Origin: Diadophis punctatus similis
Lineage: Eukaryota; Chordata; Lepidosauria; Squamata; Dipsadidae
Direction: 5' to 3'
DNA: 64,000 nt
NCBI GenBank assembly: GCA_023053685.1
Contig: JALIGW010000010.1
Location: 6,624,096 to 6,688,095 of the forward strand
A program made the translations under genes and the position numbers. Shown here one piece after another: positions 44,232-54,634 of the stretch (position 1 is its first letter; each line of letters begins with the position of its first letter). Under the pieces are notes generated by a model. It searched no databases. It was not told where the DNA came from and saw nothing but the letters and a program-made list of their open reading frames with translations.

Positions 44232-45275
44232 CAGTACTGTGCAACAGTGTTAGGCAGTTGTGCAAAAATGCTGTAAATTAAGAATGCTTTCAGAAATAGA
44301 AGCATTAATAGATTATTTTTATTAATTAACAAAATGGAACATAAATGAAAAGAAGAGAAATCCAAATCAAATAAATGTTTGGTGTGACCACCCTTTGCCT
44401 TTAAAATGGCATCAATTCTTACACTTGCACAAAATCAGGAATTTTGTAGGATTAGAGTCAGTGTATGATTAACTAATTATATCAAGCAGGCACTAATGAT
44501 CATCAATTTCATATGTAGGTTTAATCACAGTCATTACCTGAAACAGAAACAGCTGTGTAAGAGGCTTAAAACTGGGTGAAGAACAGCCAAACTCTGCTAC
44601 TAAGGTGATGTTGTGGAAGACAGTTTCATGTTTCATATCACACGTCATACACCATGCAAAACTGAGCACAGGAACAAGACAAAAGCATCAGCAAGGTCTC
44701 TCCCAGCCAAAGGTTTCAAAGCAGACTGGGGTTTCAAGATATGCTATTCAAGCTCTTTTGAAGAAGCACAAAGAAATAGGTAACATTAAGGGCTATAGAT
44801 GCAGTAGTCAACCAAGGAAACTTAATGCAGCAGATGAAAGACACACCATGCTTACTTCCCTTCAACATCAGAAGATGTCCAGCAGTGCCATCAGCACAGA
44901 ACTGGCAGAAACCAGTGGGAGCCAGGTACACACCCATCTACTATCTAGAGAATTCTGGCCAGAGGTGGTGTTCATGGAAGAATTACAGCCAAAAAGCCAT
45001 ACCTCCAATGTGGAAACAAGGCTAAGCAAGTCAACTATACACAAAAACATAGGAATTGGGGTGCAGAAAAATGGCAGTAGGTGCTCTGGACTGATGAGTC
45101 AAAATTTGAAATGTAGCAGGAGGCAATTTGTTTGCCGAAGGGCTCATTATGGTACAATAATGAGTGTCTGCAGGCAACAGTTAAGCTTGGTGGAGGTTCC
45201 TTGCATGTTTGGGGCTGCATTTCTCGAAATGGAGTTGGTCAGGATCAATGTCTCAAAGGTGCTTTTTCAGGAAGC
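44232..45275 (+). mobile_element. Tc1-like transposon, truncated
   Basis: Starts at a TA with CAGTACTGTGCAACAGTGTT, a Tc1-type terminal repeat. Decayed transposase follows from about 44605. The DNA-binding part includes KVSKQTGVSRYAIQALLKKH; the catalytic part shows LWTDESKFEM-type residues near 45090 and GGGSLHVWGCISRNGVGQ (45200) in another frame. The third catalytic residue and right terminus are lost where the sequence joins an unrelated repeat at about 45276. Confidence 0.85.
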
Positions 45276-45540
45276 AACTGGACTTTCTTGTTTTTTTCTT
45301 TTGAAGACGTTTCTCTTCTCATCCAAGAAGCTTCTTCAGCTCTGACAGGATAGTAGGGAATGGAAGGATTTATATTCCTTGCAGACAGCTGATAATTTGC
45401 ATCCTTTCTAGAGGGTCGTTGAAGCAGGGTCATCTGAGTAGTGCTCCTGGTTCCTGTAGTATGCAATTTTTTCCTCTGGCAATCCATTCCTACTCCCACA
45501 CCATTCAAAGGGTGTTCATCCCAAATTGTATAGCTAAAAG
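45276..45540. repeat. Unclassified interspersed repeat
   Basis: Contains GAAGACGTTTCTCTTCTCAT and CCAAGAAGCTTCTTCAGCTC, a sequence I associate with widespread vertebrate retroelement ends, possibly Penelope-like. No RT is seen here. Confidence 0.35.
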
Positions 45541-45559
45541 TTTGTAGAGATTTTCAGTC

Positions 45560-46600
45560 ACCATGCCTGCATCACCCACAGAGCTTCGCTTCGCTTCCAT
45601 GACTGGTATGTCCTAGTGGAGGAGGCAGAAATCAACCAAGCGAGGAACTAATAACGGTCCAGCCGAGTCTGGAAGAGGTCCCCGTCCAAGAGGAAGAGGG
45701 AGCCTGCCAAGTTGCAAGTGATCGTGCCGTGCTCGACCACCTGTTTCAAATGCGGGAAGGAAGGCCATCGCACAGCTGAGTGCCACTCAAAAACCCCGGT
45801 GAGGAAGAGCAACTGTCCCATGGCCAGAAAGCTTATAAAAGCCATGCTGAAAGCCAGGGACACAGTGCTGAAAAGCAGCGAGGTCTTGGAGTTCCACCCA
45901 TCCCAAAACCAAGGGTAGGAACTCCGACCCCATCCAAGGAAAACCCCAGGCTGACTGAGAGCATCCTCGAAGATGACCCCTTGGTAGGTGGACCGATTGA
46001 GCTGGTCACTTTACCCCTGACTATTAATACCCAGTTTGGGGAAGAGAGTAAAATTCACAGCTCTGCTAGAGTGCACCAGATGCCTGGTAAGCCTGACCCT
46101 GGTAGGGAAACTGGGGATCCACCAGAAGAGACTAAAAAGCCTGATTGCCTTTTGCCAACTGGATGGATCTGTCGCGGGCAGGGAGTCAGCCATGTTTGCC
46201 ACTGAGCCCATGGAATTAACCATGGGAGACCACAACAAGACTTTAATATTTATAGTGGCACCCAGGATGGAGTGGCCCATGGTACTGGGACTCACTTGGG
46301 TGAAGCGATGGAACCCTCAAGTAAATTGGAGAGAGGGCACCTTAAGATTTCAATGAGGGGTGACAGCGCCAGGCAAAAGTGACAAGGAGCAGGGAGACCA
46401 ACCCAAAGGGGAAACTGCAGCTGCTGTGAAAACTGAGCCGCAGCAAGGCATCCCCCAAAAATAAAGGGACCTGGCTGAGGTTTTAAGTGAAGAAGTTTCA
46501 GATGAGCTGCCCCCTCACCAACCCACAGACTGTGCTATTGAAATCTTCCCCAGCGCTAAACTACCAAAGCCAAAGCTGTACTCCATGACTCCTAGGGAAC
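45560..46600 (+). pseudogene. Gypsy/Ty3-like gag end, protease and RT start
   Basis: The + strand has a CCHC zinc knuckle CFKCGKEGHRTAEC (about 45740), then the protease over 46036-46356. The protease start is FTALLECTRCLVS, where the active-site Asp-Ser-Gly is damaged. It continues LIAFCQLDGSVAG, MELTMGDHNKTLIFIVAP and VLGLTWVKRWNPQVNW. An RT lead-in KLPKPKLYSMTPRE ends near 46600, where other sequence begins. Multiple frame changes; dead. Confidence 0.78.
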
Positions 46601-47245
46601 CCAACAAATCAAGCCAGACGCAAAATGGTATAACAGCCAGGATTTATTCCCATACACAAGCCTCAGAACGCGGCGGGTTAGCGATCAAGCTATGCAAAGT
46701 CAGTGCTGGGAGCCTCTGCCTACCACCACAGTTTTAAACTACCTGCCCCATGCCCCAATCACCCAGGTGCCACACCCCAATCGCTCCAGTTCCACACCCC
46801 ATTCACCCAGGTGTCACGCCCACTTGTAGCCAGCATCCAGTTCCGATCCCAATGTCTAATGCCCAGGCTAGCAGCTTGAGTCAACAGAAGCTAGCCGCAG
46901 TTATCCGATGCCCAGCTGGCCGGTTTGGAGCATCACGGCTTGATGACATCAGAGGCACACCCGTGTGCCTCGGAGATGCTGCCTCCCATGCTGTGCTGGT
47001 TGCTGCTTCCTAACGTCCCCAGGTATGTCGAGCCCTGGGCTAGGGCTAGACAGGCAGCTCCCCTCTACCAGGGGTCCACCTGGAAGACAGGAAGTTAAGG
47101 TGTTAATAACAGCTGTTTGACAGGCGTCAGTCCCCCCTGGTTTGTTAGGGTACCATTGGTGAAACTGCCGTAATAATCTGGCCTCCTTGACATCCCTTTC
47201 TGGTACCCAAGAAGCCTTGGTGTCTGGGAATCCCTTCCATCACAC
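46601..47245. other. Unassigned GC-rich repeat, possibly an antisense LTR
   Basis: Starts just after the Gypsy RT lead-in. GGATTTATTCCC (46640) is an antisense poly(A) signal, and the repeated CACCCAGGTGYCAC and CACCCCAATCRCTCCAG modules (46765-46820) are C-rich. It may be part of an antisense LTR element; no boundaries are supported. Confidence 0.3.
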
Positions 47246-47257
47246 TAGATATTGGAG

Positions 47258-48087
47258 CTTCTTCTTTGGCAACCTTCAGTCTCGAGAGACTATGGTATCG
47301 TGCTCTGGAAAGAGTTTCTAGAAAGAGTTCCTAGAACAGCATCTAATGTGGCTAAAAAGGCCAATCCGAGAGTGGCAATCTCTTCCACACTGAGGGCAGA
47401 TCCATTCCATCCCCTGCCTGGCCCCCAGATTTCTCTGGTTCTGGGACTGCCTCACTGCCTCGGCTGCCGAACAAGTGTCTCCTCGAAATGGAGACTGCCA
47501 TACTGCGTCTTTAGCCTCCAAGCGGAATTATCAGAGGTCAAGGTTTCCCAGCTGTTAATGTCCATTCCCAAGGCCTTTAAATCCCTCTTACAGATATCCA
47601 TATATTGCAGCTGTGGTCTCCCTCTAGGGCGCTTTCCCTGCACTAGTTCACCATACAGAAGATCTTTCAGAATCCGCCCATCATCCATTCTCACAACATG
47701 CCCAAGCCAGCGAAGACGTCGCTGTTTCAGTAGTGTATACATGCTAGAAATTCCAGCACGTTCCAAGACTGCGCTATTTGGAACTTTGTCATGCCAGGTG
47801 ATGCCAAGGATACTTCGGAGACAGCACATATGAAAAGTATTCAACTTTCTTTCTTGCCGTGCGTAAAGGGTCCAAGACTCACTGCAATACAAGAGTGTGC
47901 TCAGGACACAGGCTCTATAAACCTGGATCTTTGTATGGTCTGTCAGCTTCTTATTAAGCCATACTCTCTTTGTGAGTCTAGAGAATGTAGTGGCCGCTTT
48001 ACCAATACATTTATTCAACTCAGTATCTAGAGAGAGAGTGTCGGTGATGGTTGAGCCAAGATACACAAAGTCATGGACGACCTCCAA
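47258..48087 (-). pseudogene. Non-LTR retrotransposon C-terminal region
   Basis: The 211-codon frame 47452-48087 begins FVYLGSTITDTLSLDTELN and includes LLYCSESWTL, MCCLRSILGITWHDKV and RRLRWLGHVVRMDDGRI, with KRPRGRPQLQYMDICKRDLK. This is the well-known region after the reverse transcriptase in one LINE group. After a frameshift, 47318-47521 gives a terminal finger CPQCGRDCHSRIGLFSHIR. The 3' UTR reaches 47258. Upstream RT is replaced by L1 at 48088. The clade is uncertain (RTE- or R4-like). Confidence 0.72.
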
Positions 48088-48090
48088 TTC

Positions 48091-50299
48091 TTATTTTTTA
48101 ATATTTTATTTAAAGAACAATTAAAAAGAAACAAACATACAAACAACAAAACATAACAAAAACCTAAATACGTAAAAGTTATGTACATGACGGATTATCC
48201 AGTTAAACTATTTACATAAGGTCATTTCTTTATCTATATTTTTCTTTTGAAAAGAATCAAATTTTATACAATTTTTTAAATCTTCCAATTTTCCCAATAT
48301 CATTTAATCTTGGCTCTCCTTTTATTCCACCATTCATATAGTTTGTTCCAGGTTTCATAATATTCCGTATCTGATTTGTCCTTCAACTGCAGCGTTAATC
48401 TGTCCATTTCTGCACATGTTAATATTTTATCTAAAAGTTCTCCTTCCTTGGGTATTTTTCCAATTTTGAGCAAATGTTATCCTTGTAGCGGTCAAGATAT
48501 GTAACATAAGATATAATATATTTTTTCCAAATTTATCCATAGTTATTCCCAGTAAGAATAATTCAGGTTTTAACTCCAATTTTATTTCCAAAATTTCTTC
48601 CAACCAATGCCTTACTTTTCCCCAATATTCTTGTGTTTTTGGCACTCCCACCACATATGATAATATGTGCCAGGAACTCTTTTACATTTCCAGCATAGTG
48701 CTGATGCATTCCGACTCATTTTTGCAATTCTTGTGGGTGGGAGATGCCACCTGTAAATCATTTTATAAAGGTTCTCTTTATAAAAGATGGCTAAAGTAAG
48801 CTTTCTATTTCTATGCCATAGAGTTTGCCAAGTGTTAAGGTCAATATTAATTCCAAAATCTTTGCACCACCTAATCATCATTTCCTTAACCTGTTCTTCC
48901 CATAGTGTCTGTTCTAAAAGATGTTAATATATTTTTCCTATCATTTTTTCTTCTGGTCCTAATATTATTTTATCCAATTCAGTTTCTTCCATTTTTATAC
49001 CAGGTTCTCTTTTATCTTGCATATATTTTGATTGAATTTGCAAATACGCCCACCATTCAAGTTTTATGCCTTTCTCATATAGTTCTAACCTTGATTTTAA
49101 TTCTCCCCTCTCATCCAATAGTTGTTTATATGTTATAACCTTTCCCAAGTGTATAAAATTTGGATGCACTTGCATTTCCAATGTTGATAACCAATTTGGT
49201 ATTTGTGTATAATTTTGTCCCTTGATTTTTTCCCATACCTCAAGCAAAGCTCATCTAACATAGTGTCTCTGGAAGTACCGGTGTGTTTTATGTTTCTCTT
49301 CCCATAAGAAGCCGTGCCATCCAATATGTAAATCGTGGCCTTCCAATCTTAGTAATCTTTCATTTTTTTAATTTTATCCAATCCTTTATCCAAATTAAAA
49401 TTGAAACTTGATAATAGTTTTCCCAATTTGAAAGTCCAAATCCGCCCTTCTCCTTTGAATCTTGTAATACTTTCCTTTTTATCCTTGCTTTTTTCTTTTG
49501 CCATATGAATTCAGAGATAATTTTGTTTAGACTTTGAAAAAAATTTTTATCCACATTTGTTGGTACACATTGAAATAAAAATAATATTCTTGGCAGTATA
49601 TTCATTTTAATAAGAGCTATTCTTCCCATAAAAGAGAGTTGCAGTTTAGACCATCCTTCCAGATCTTTTTTTATTTTTCCAACCAATTTCTCATAATTAT
49701 CTTTTTTTAGTATGGCACACCTTGATGTTATCTGTATTCCTAAATATTTAATTTTTTTGTCGTTTGTATACCCAATTTTCCTATTAATTCTAATTCTTGA
49801 ATTTTAGTCATGTTTTTAATGATCATCTTTGTTTTTTCTTTATTAATTTTTAGTCCAGCCAATTCACCATATTCCACCAGCACTTCCATCAACCTACTTC
49901 CTGAATCCAATGGTTCTTCGATAATAAAAACTAAGTCGTCAGCAAAGGCTTGAGTTTTAAATTTTTCTTTCTTAATTTCTAGTCCTTTAATCTGATCTTC
50001 CATCCTTATTATCCTTGTTAGTACTTCCAGTGACAGCATAAATAACAATGGCAATAAAGGGCAGCCCTGTCTTGTACCTTTCTTAATTTGAAAGCTTTCT
50101 GTCATATCCTCATTCATAATTACTTTAGCTCTTTGCATTGAATATATTGTTTGGAACATTTTTATAAAGTTATCCCCAAAATCCATATAAATTAATTGAT
50201 TGTATAGAAAGTCCCATCTAACATTATTGAATGCCTTCTGTGCATCTAGGAAGATTAATCCCATTTGTTTCTCATTATGTAATTCATAATATTCTAGTA
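48091..50299 (-). pseudogene. L1 ORF2, RT palm to C-terminus, plus 3' UTR
   Basis: From 50280 downward the coding shows MGLIFLDAQKAFNNVRWDFL, KKGTRQGCPLLPLLFMLSLE and the catalytic FADDLVF (around 49940). Next come AGLKINKEKTKMI, then LQLSFMGRIALIKMNILPRI and FIWQKKKARIKRKVL. The Cys-containing C-terminus is ALCWKCKRVPGTYYHMWWEC (48680-48740) and RHWLEEIL. Three or more frameshifts break it. The 3' UTR ends in a T-rich start at 48091. It continues upstream across a hAT element and a HAL1-like insertion to 53556-54579. Confidence 0.88.
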
Positions 50300-50857
50300 C
50301 AGTGATGGTGAACCTTTTTTGGTTCGCGTGCCAAAAGGGGGGGGTGCCCGCGCTAGCGCGTGCGCATGTGCCCACACCCATTCCCTCCCCCCATGCATGC
50401 ACACAACCCCCCCATGCTGTCCCCTGCGCATGTGCACACACCCCCACCCCCGCGCAAAGGCCTTATCGAAGCCTGGGACGGTAAAAAAATGACGAAACGG
50501 TCAAACCGGAAGTTTGGAAAACGCACTTCCGGTTTGTCCGTTGGGGTGTTTTTTGTACTCTGGGGCTTCAGGAAGCTTCCCTGAACCCTCCGGAGTGCTA
50601 AAAACAGCCCAATGGCAAACCGGAAGTGCGTTTTCCGAACTTCCGGTTTGCCCGTTTTGTCATTTTTTGCATTCCGGGGCGTCAGGAAGCTTTCCTGAAC
50701 CCTCCGGTGTGCGAAAAACAGCACAACGGCAAACCGGAAGTGCATTTTTCCGAACTTCCGGTGTGCCCATGGAGCTGACAGGGCAACGCCTCGCGTGCCC
50801 TCCAATATGGCTCCCTGTGCCACCTGTGGCACGCGTGCCATAGGTTCGCCATCACTG
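50300..50857. mobile_element. hAT MITE (CAGTGATGG family) nested in L1, 558 bp
   Basis: Starts CAGTGATGGTGAACCTTTTT and ends CCATAGGTTCGCCATCACTG. Perfect 8-bp target duplication TTCTAGTA (50292-50299, 50858-50865). The interior has three to four modules of ACCGGAAGTGCGTTTTCCGA type with dyad symmetry (50500-50765). Confidence 0.95.
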
Positions 50858-50894
50858 TTCTAGTACATCAAGTATTATCCTGATATTGTTTTTT

Positions 50895-53539
50895 TTTTTT
50901 TTTTTTTCCCAAAAAGTTTTATTAGTACAAAATTACATAGATAATAGCTAAACATTAAATAGAAAGTACAAACATTTTTTTTAATTTTTCTCCCCCCTAA
51001 CCCACCCCTTTCCCTCCCCCCTCCCCCCCGGACTTCCCAGAGAGAGTACAGGGCATAATATCAATAAAATAAATTTAAATTAAATTAAAAAATTTTGACT
51101 TCCACCTTATTTTTTTAAAACTTCAACTCCAAATTGTACACTAATAAAAATTCCTTCCTCCTCCTTTCAATCATCTACCCTTCACAACATTTCTTCACTG
51201 TTAACTAAGAATTAAATGATTATTACATAAATGATGACTAAGTATTAAATACAAAAACCTTAAACTTCATCATAAAATCAATCAGTATATAAATAACTTA
51301 CTATTACTATATATCAGATTATAAGCACTAATTCCAAACTTTAAATAACCTTCCTCCCCCCCAAAAAAATGTTAAATCTAATTATAATATTTTATAACTG
51401 GATAGATAACAATTCCAAATCTTTCTCACAATTAAATAAAACTTAAATTGATATTACACAAAAAATAACTAAATAATAATACAAAAACCTTAAACTTCAT
51501 CATAAATTCTACCACTCTATTAGTAACAAAATGTTACTATGTATTAAATTATTAGGTTCAAAAAAGTTCTAAATCTTTAAAAAGAATTAATAATACTTTG
51601 AATAAGCCCCCCAAAAAAAACAAAAGAAAAAAAAAGAATGCAAGAAGTAAAGAAAAGAAAAAAAAATTAAGGAAAGAAGGGAAAAAGAAAAGTACAGTCA
51701 TAATGGCAACCATCTGTCCAATAAACTTCAACACTGCATCTTGTTGTATCTTGATGATGGTTGCATCTTTTTGTAACTTGATAATTTTGTAGTTGTCAGC
51801 TCGCCTCCCATCTGACCCCGATCTTCCATCTCCTTTTCCAGACTGTAGACATCTGTCTGGCTCTGCCAATCATTTAAATTTTGTAAATCTGTTTCGATTT
51901 GAAGAGGAAGGGATGGCTTTCCCTCCTCCTCCTCTTTTGTTTTCATACATCTTTCCTCTGGAATCTTGGATATATCAGCCTTTAAGACGTTGACATAAAA
52001 TTCAGTAGCTTTCTTTGTTGTATTAAGCCGATATCTTTTTCCCAGAAATTTCACTGCAACTCCTGTTGGTGCTTCCCATTTGTAATGTAAATTTAACCTT
52101 TTAAATTCATCAATCAGAAAGGTATAATCTTTTCTGGCTTTGAGCATTTTAGAGGGAATTTCTTTCCATATCATCAGTTCCTGGCCATTCACCTGCAGGT
52201 TATTTTTAAACGTCGCCTGTATAATCCTATTCCGTAAGGCTCTTGTAGTAAAGTATATTACAATATCCCTTGGTAGGTGTTTTTGTTTTGCATACCAGGA
52301 GTTGATTCTATATATTTTATCAATTTGCCTGGCTAGTTCTTCTTTAGACAGTCCAGACACCTGCTCCAAAGCTTCCACCATCCTTCCTTTCAAATCTTCA
52401 TATAATCCTTCTTTCAACCCCCTGACCCTTATGGCAAATTCCATGGATCTGAATTGCGTCATTAACACCTCTGTTTCAAAATTTGCAATGTCATTTTGTA
52501 TTTTTTCTATATATTCTACTGAAGTTGTCAAAACTTGTTTGTTTTCTTCAATGCGGTTTGCCAAAACTTCAATATTTGTTGCTAGACCTTTACATACCTC
52601 CAACACATCATTTCTAATTTGTTGGTCAATATTCTTTAAAGCAGCCTGCATTTTATTATCTATTTCACTAATTTTTTGGTTAAATTCAACAATAAGTTCA
52701 TCTTTCATAATCTTTAAGGTACTTATTAAATTTTCAGGTGTTAAAGACTTTGGGGGTGTTAACTCAGTGGTAAGTTGCATTTTAGAAATATAACCAGATG
52801 AATAATCCATTCTTTTATTCAAAACAATCTTTCCAGATTTTGAAGCCATTTTAGTATTTCCAGTGGTGAACCAAGAAAAAGCCAAGCCTCTAGTTAAAGT
52901 TCTTTTAAATTTCTTTTAAAATTCTTTCAAATTCCAAAGCCAGATAGAATTTTACTTTTAAAAAATTGTCAGTTATTATTTAATCCAGAATCGGGAGACA
53001 GAGAGAGTAAAGCCAACTTTCAAAATCAAAAATTTCCATAAGAAAAAAAGCTGCTAGGGAAACGAAAGTTACTTTCACTTCTCCTCCCACTTTCTCCGAT
53101 CGCCATGTTATAGCCTAATAACTGTTACTTAGTTTCTTCCGAAGTGAAAATCAGCAGTGGAGTTGAAAGAAAAAAAAAAAATCTGTACTTGCCCTTTAAA
53201 ATCCTGTCTCTCTCTGTCTGCTTGTTTAAACAATTAAGTAGTTGTAATCCCATTCACGAAGCAGCGGGTGGTCACAGCATCTTGCTCCGCAAAAGCGGAG
53301 GTTTCCAAGTCCCCGGAGCAAGAGACAGGCTGGCTGGGGAGCCCTCACCTTTCGCGCCCCTAGCTGACACTTGGGGCACTAGGGGGGGCTCTACCCCACC
53401 TGTCCGGCTCTCATCTCTCCCCTTTGCCCGGGGCAGAGACTTTCAAGCCGCCAGACAGCTGTTCTGGCGGCTTTAACGGGGAAAAGGAAAGGCGCTCAAC
53501 GAGGAGCGTCCGCGATGCAGCGATCCGGAACCGGAAGTC
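50895..53539 (-). mobile_element. HAL1-like element 1: L1 relative with ORF1 but no ORF2
   Basis: Flanked by a 16-bp duplication CCTGATATTGTTTTTT (50879-50894, 53540-53555), part of which overlaps the tail. In element direction: GC-rich 5' UTR (52850-53539), an L1 ORF1 (51728-52849), then about 830 bases of AT-rich 3' UTR with a G-rich polypurine tract (50990-51035 complement) and a poly(A) tail. No ORF2 sequence is present. It is 2.6 kb and looks complete at both ends. Confidence 0.88.
51728..52849 (-). CDS. L1-type ORF1 protein (HAL1-like element 1)
   Basis: RNA-binding ORF1p of the L1 type. I start at the MASKSGKIVL methionine because this is where the second copy starts; an upstream in-frame ATG at 52885 adds 12 residues. 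The protein is about 373 residues. A coiled coil lies at residues 50-130 (heptads around NQKISEIDNKMQAALKNI and KIQNDIANFETE). Then comes the RRM with SMEFAIRVRGLKEGLYEDL and the C-terminal domain with LPRDIVIYFTTRALRNRIIQ, LMIWKEIPSKMLKARKDYTF and YKWEAPTGVAVKF. The tail is acidic. The frame is fully open, which points to recent activity helped by a full L1 enzyme in trans. Confidence 0.87.
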   Translation of the reverse strand: MASKSGKIVLNKRMDYSSGYISKMQLTTELTPPKSLTPENLISTLKIMKDELIVEFNQKISEIDNKMQAALKNIDQQIRNDVLEVCKGLATNIEVLANRIEENKQVLTTSVEYIEKIQNDIANFETEVLMTQFRSMEFAIRVRGLKEGLYEDLKGRMVEALEQVSGLSKEELARQIDKIYRINSWYAKQKHLPRDIVIYFTTRALRNRIIQATFKNNLQVNGQELMIWKEIPSKMLKARKDYTFLIDEFKRLNLHYKWEAPTGVAVKFLGKRYRLNTTKKATEFYVNVLKADISKIPEERCMKTKEEEEGKPSLPLQIETDLQNLNDWQSQTDVYSLEKEMEDRGQMGGELTTTKLSSYKKMQPSSRYNKMQC

Positions 53540-53555
53540 CCTGATATTGTTTTTT

Positions 53556-54579
53556 ATGTGCCTTTTTGGCAAAAAGCCATTCTGATCTATATGTATAAAT
53601 TCTACCATATACTTTTTTAATCTCTCTGCCATTATAGTTGCAAATATTTTATAATCAGAGTTTAAAAGAGATATCGGTCTATAATTTTTTATGTGAGTCA
53701 AATCTGTATTTTCCTTTGGAACTAAAGTTATAATTGCTTCTTCCCAAGATGCCAGCATCCTTGCTTTTGTTAAAACCTCATTATATACTTCTAATAACTT
53801 TGAGCCAATTTTTTCCTGTATGTTTTTATATAATTCTACCGGTATGCCATCAGGGCCTGGTGCTTTATTGTTTTTTTGTTTCTGTAATGCTTCTGTTAAC
53901 TCTAGATATGTTATTTCTTTATTTAACATCATTTGAATTTCTGGAGATAATTTTGGGAGTTTCACCTTTTGTAAATATTTCATAATTTCACTTTTATTAT
54001 TTCTATCGCTATCATTATATAAATTTTCATAGTATTCTAATGCTATTCTTTTTTCCCTTTCATTATCACGAGTTATTTCTCCCTTTTCATCATATAGCTT
54101 TCCAATCCTCCTTTCTTCCCTCTGTTTTTTAATTCTATAAGCCAACCATCTCCCAGGCTTGTTAGCATTTTCAAAAAAAATTTGTTTAGTGCGTTTTATA
54201 TGTTGCGCCAACTCTGACTTTCCAATATTATTCAATTTGTGTTTAACCAAATTCATTTGTTGTTTTGTTTCTTGTCTATTTGGTTCACTTTGCAATTTGT
54301 TCTCAATTTCTCTTAGTTCCTCCTCTAATTTCTTTTGCTGTTGTATTTTAAGTTTATTTTCTCTGGCCATATAAGAAATTACCATGCCTCTCATATTCGC
54401 TTTTGCAGTATCCCACCAATTTTGACAACTAGTCTCTTCTTTCTTATTTGTTTCGAAATATAAATCCAATTGCGTTTCCATTTTTATTTTAAATTCTTTT
54501 TTATTCAAAATTGACCTTTTAAATGTCCATCTTCCAGTTTTCTTTTGACCTTTTAATTTAATTCTTATAGGATTGTGAT
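53556..54579 (-). pseudogene. L1 ORF2, pre-RT linker and RT fingers
   Basis: Open over the whole segment: about 340 codons starting near NPIRIKLKGQKKTGRWTFK. It contains the K/E-rich linker and then the RT entry LQKQKNNKAPGPDGIPVELY, SWEEAIITLVPKENTDLTH and IKNYRPISLLNSDYKIFA, with HIDQNGFLPKRHIKNNIR. It is interrupted here by HAL1-like element 1 and continues at about 50878. The endonuclease domain would lie beyond the retrovirus, outside the window. Confidence 0.9.
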
Positions 54580-54634
54580 TGTTGTAGAAAGAATGGGACA
54601 AGCAAGCACTTTCCAGGGAAGGAAAAGGTTTATT
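54580..54634 (-). repeat. ERV 3' LTR, end (R-U5) piece
   Basis: LTR terminus TGTTGTAGAAAGAATGGGAC on the + strand, i.e. ending ...ACAACA on the element strand. It is separated from the rest of the LTR by HAL1-like element 2, whose target duplication occupies 54617-54634. The flank GTGAT at the left should recur beyond the window if it is the retroviral target duplication. Confidence 0.75.

Noticed and set aside
43831..44253. 140-codon open frame, Phe/Ile/Lys-rich.
   Set aside because: AT-rich composition, no homology or splice context; not supported as a gene.
53411..53539. C-terminal extension of the L1 ORF2 frame beyond 53540.
   Set aside because: It lies within the 5' UTR of HAL1-like element 1, past the target duplication.
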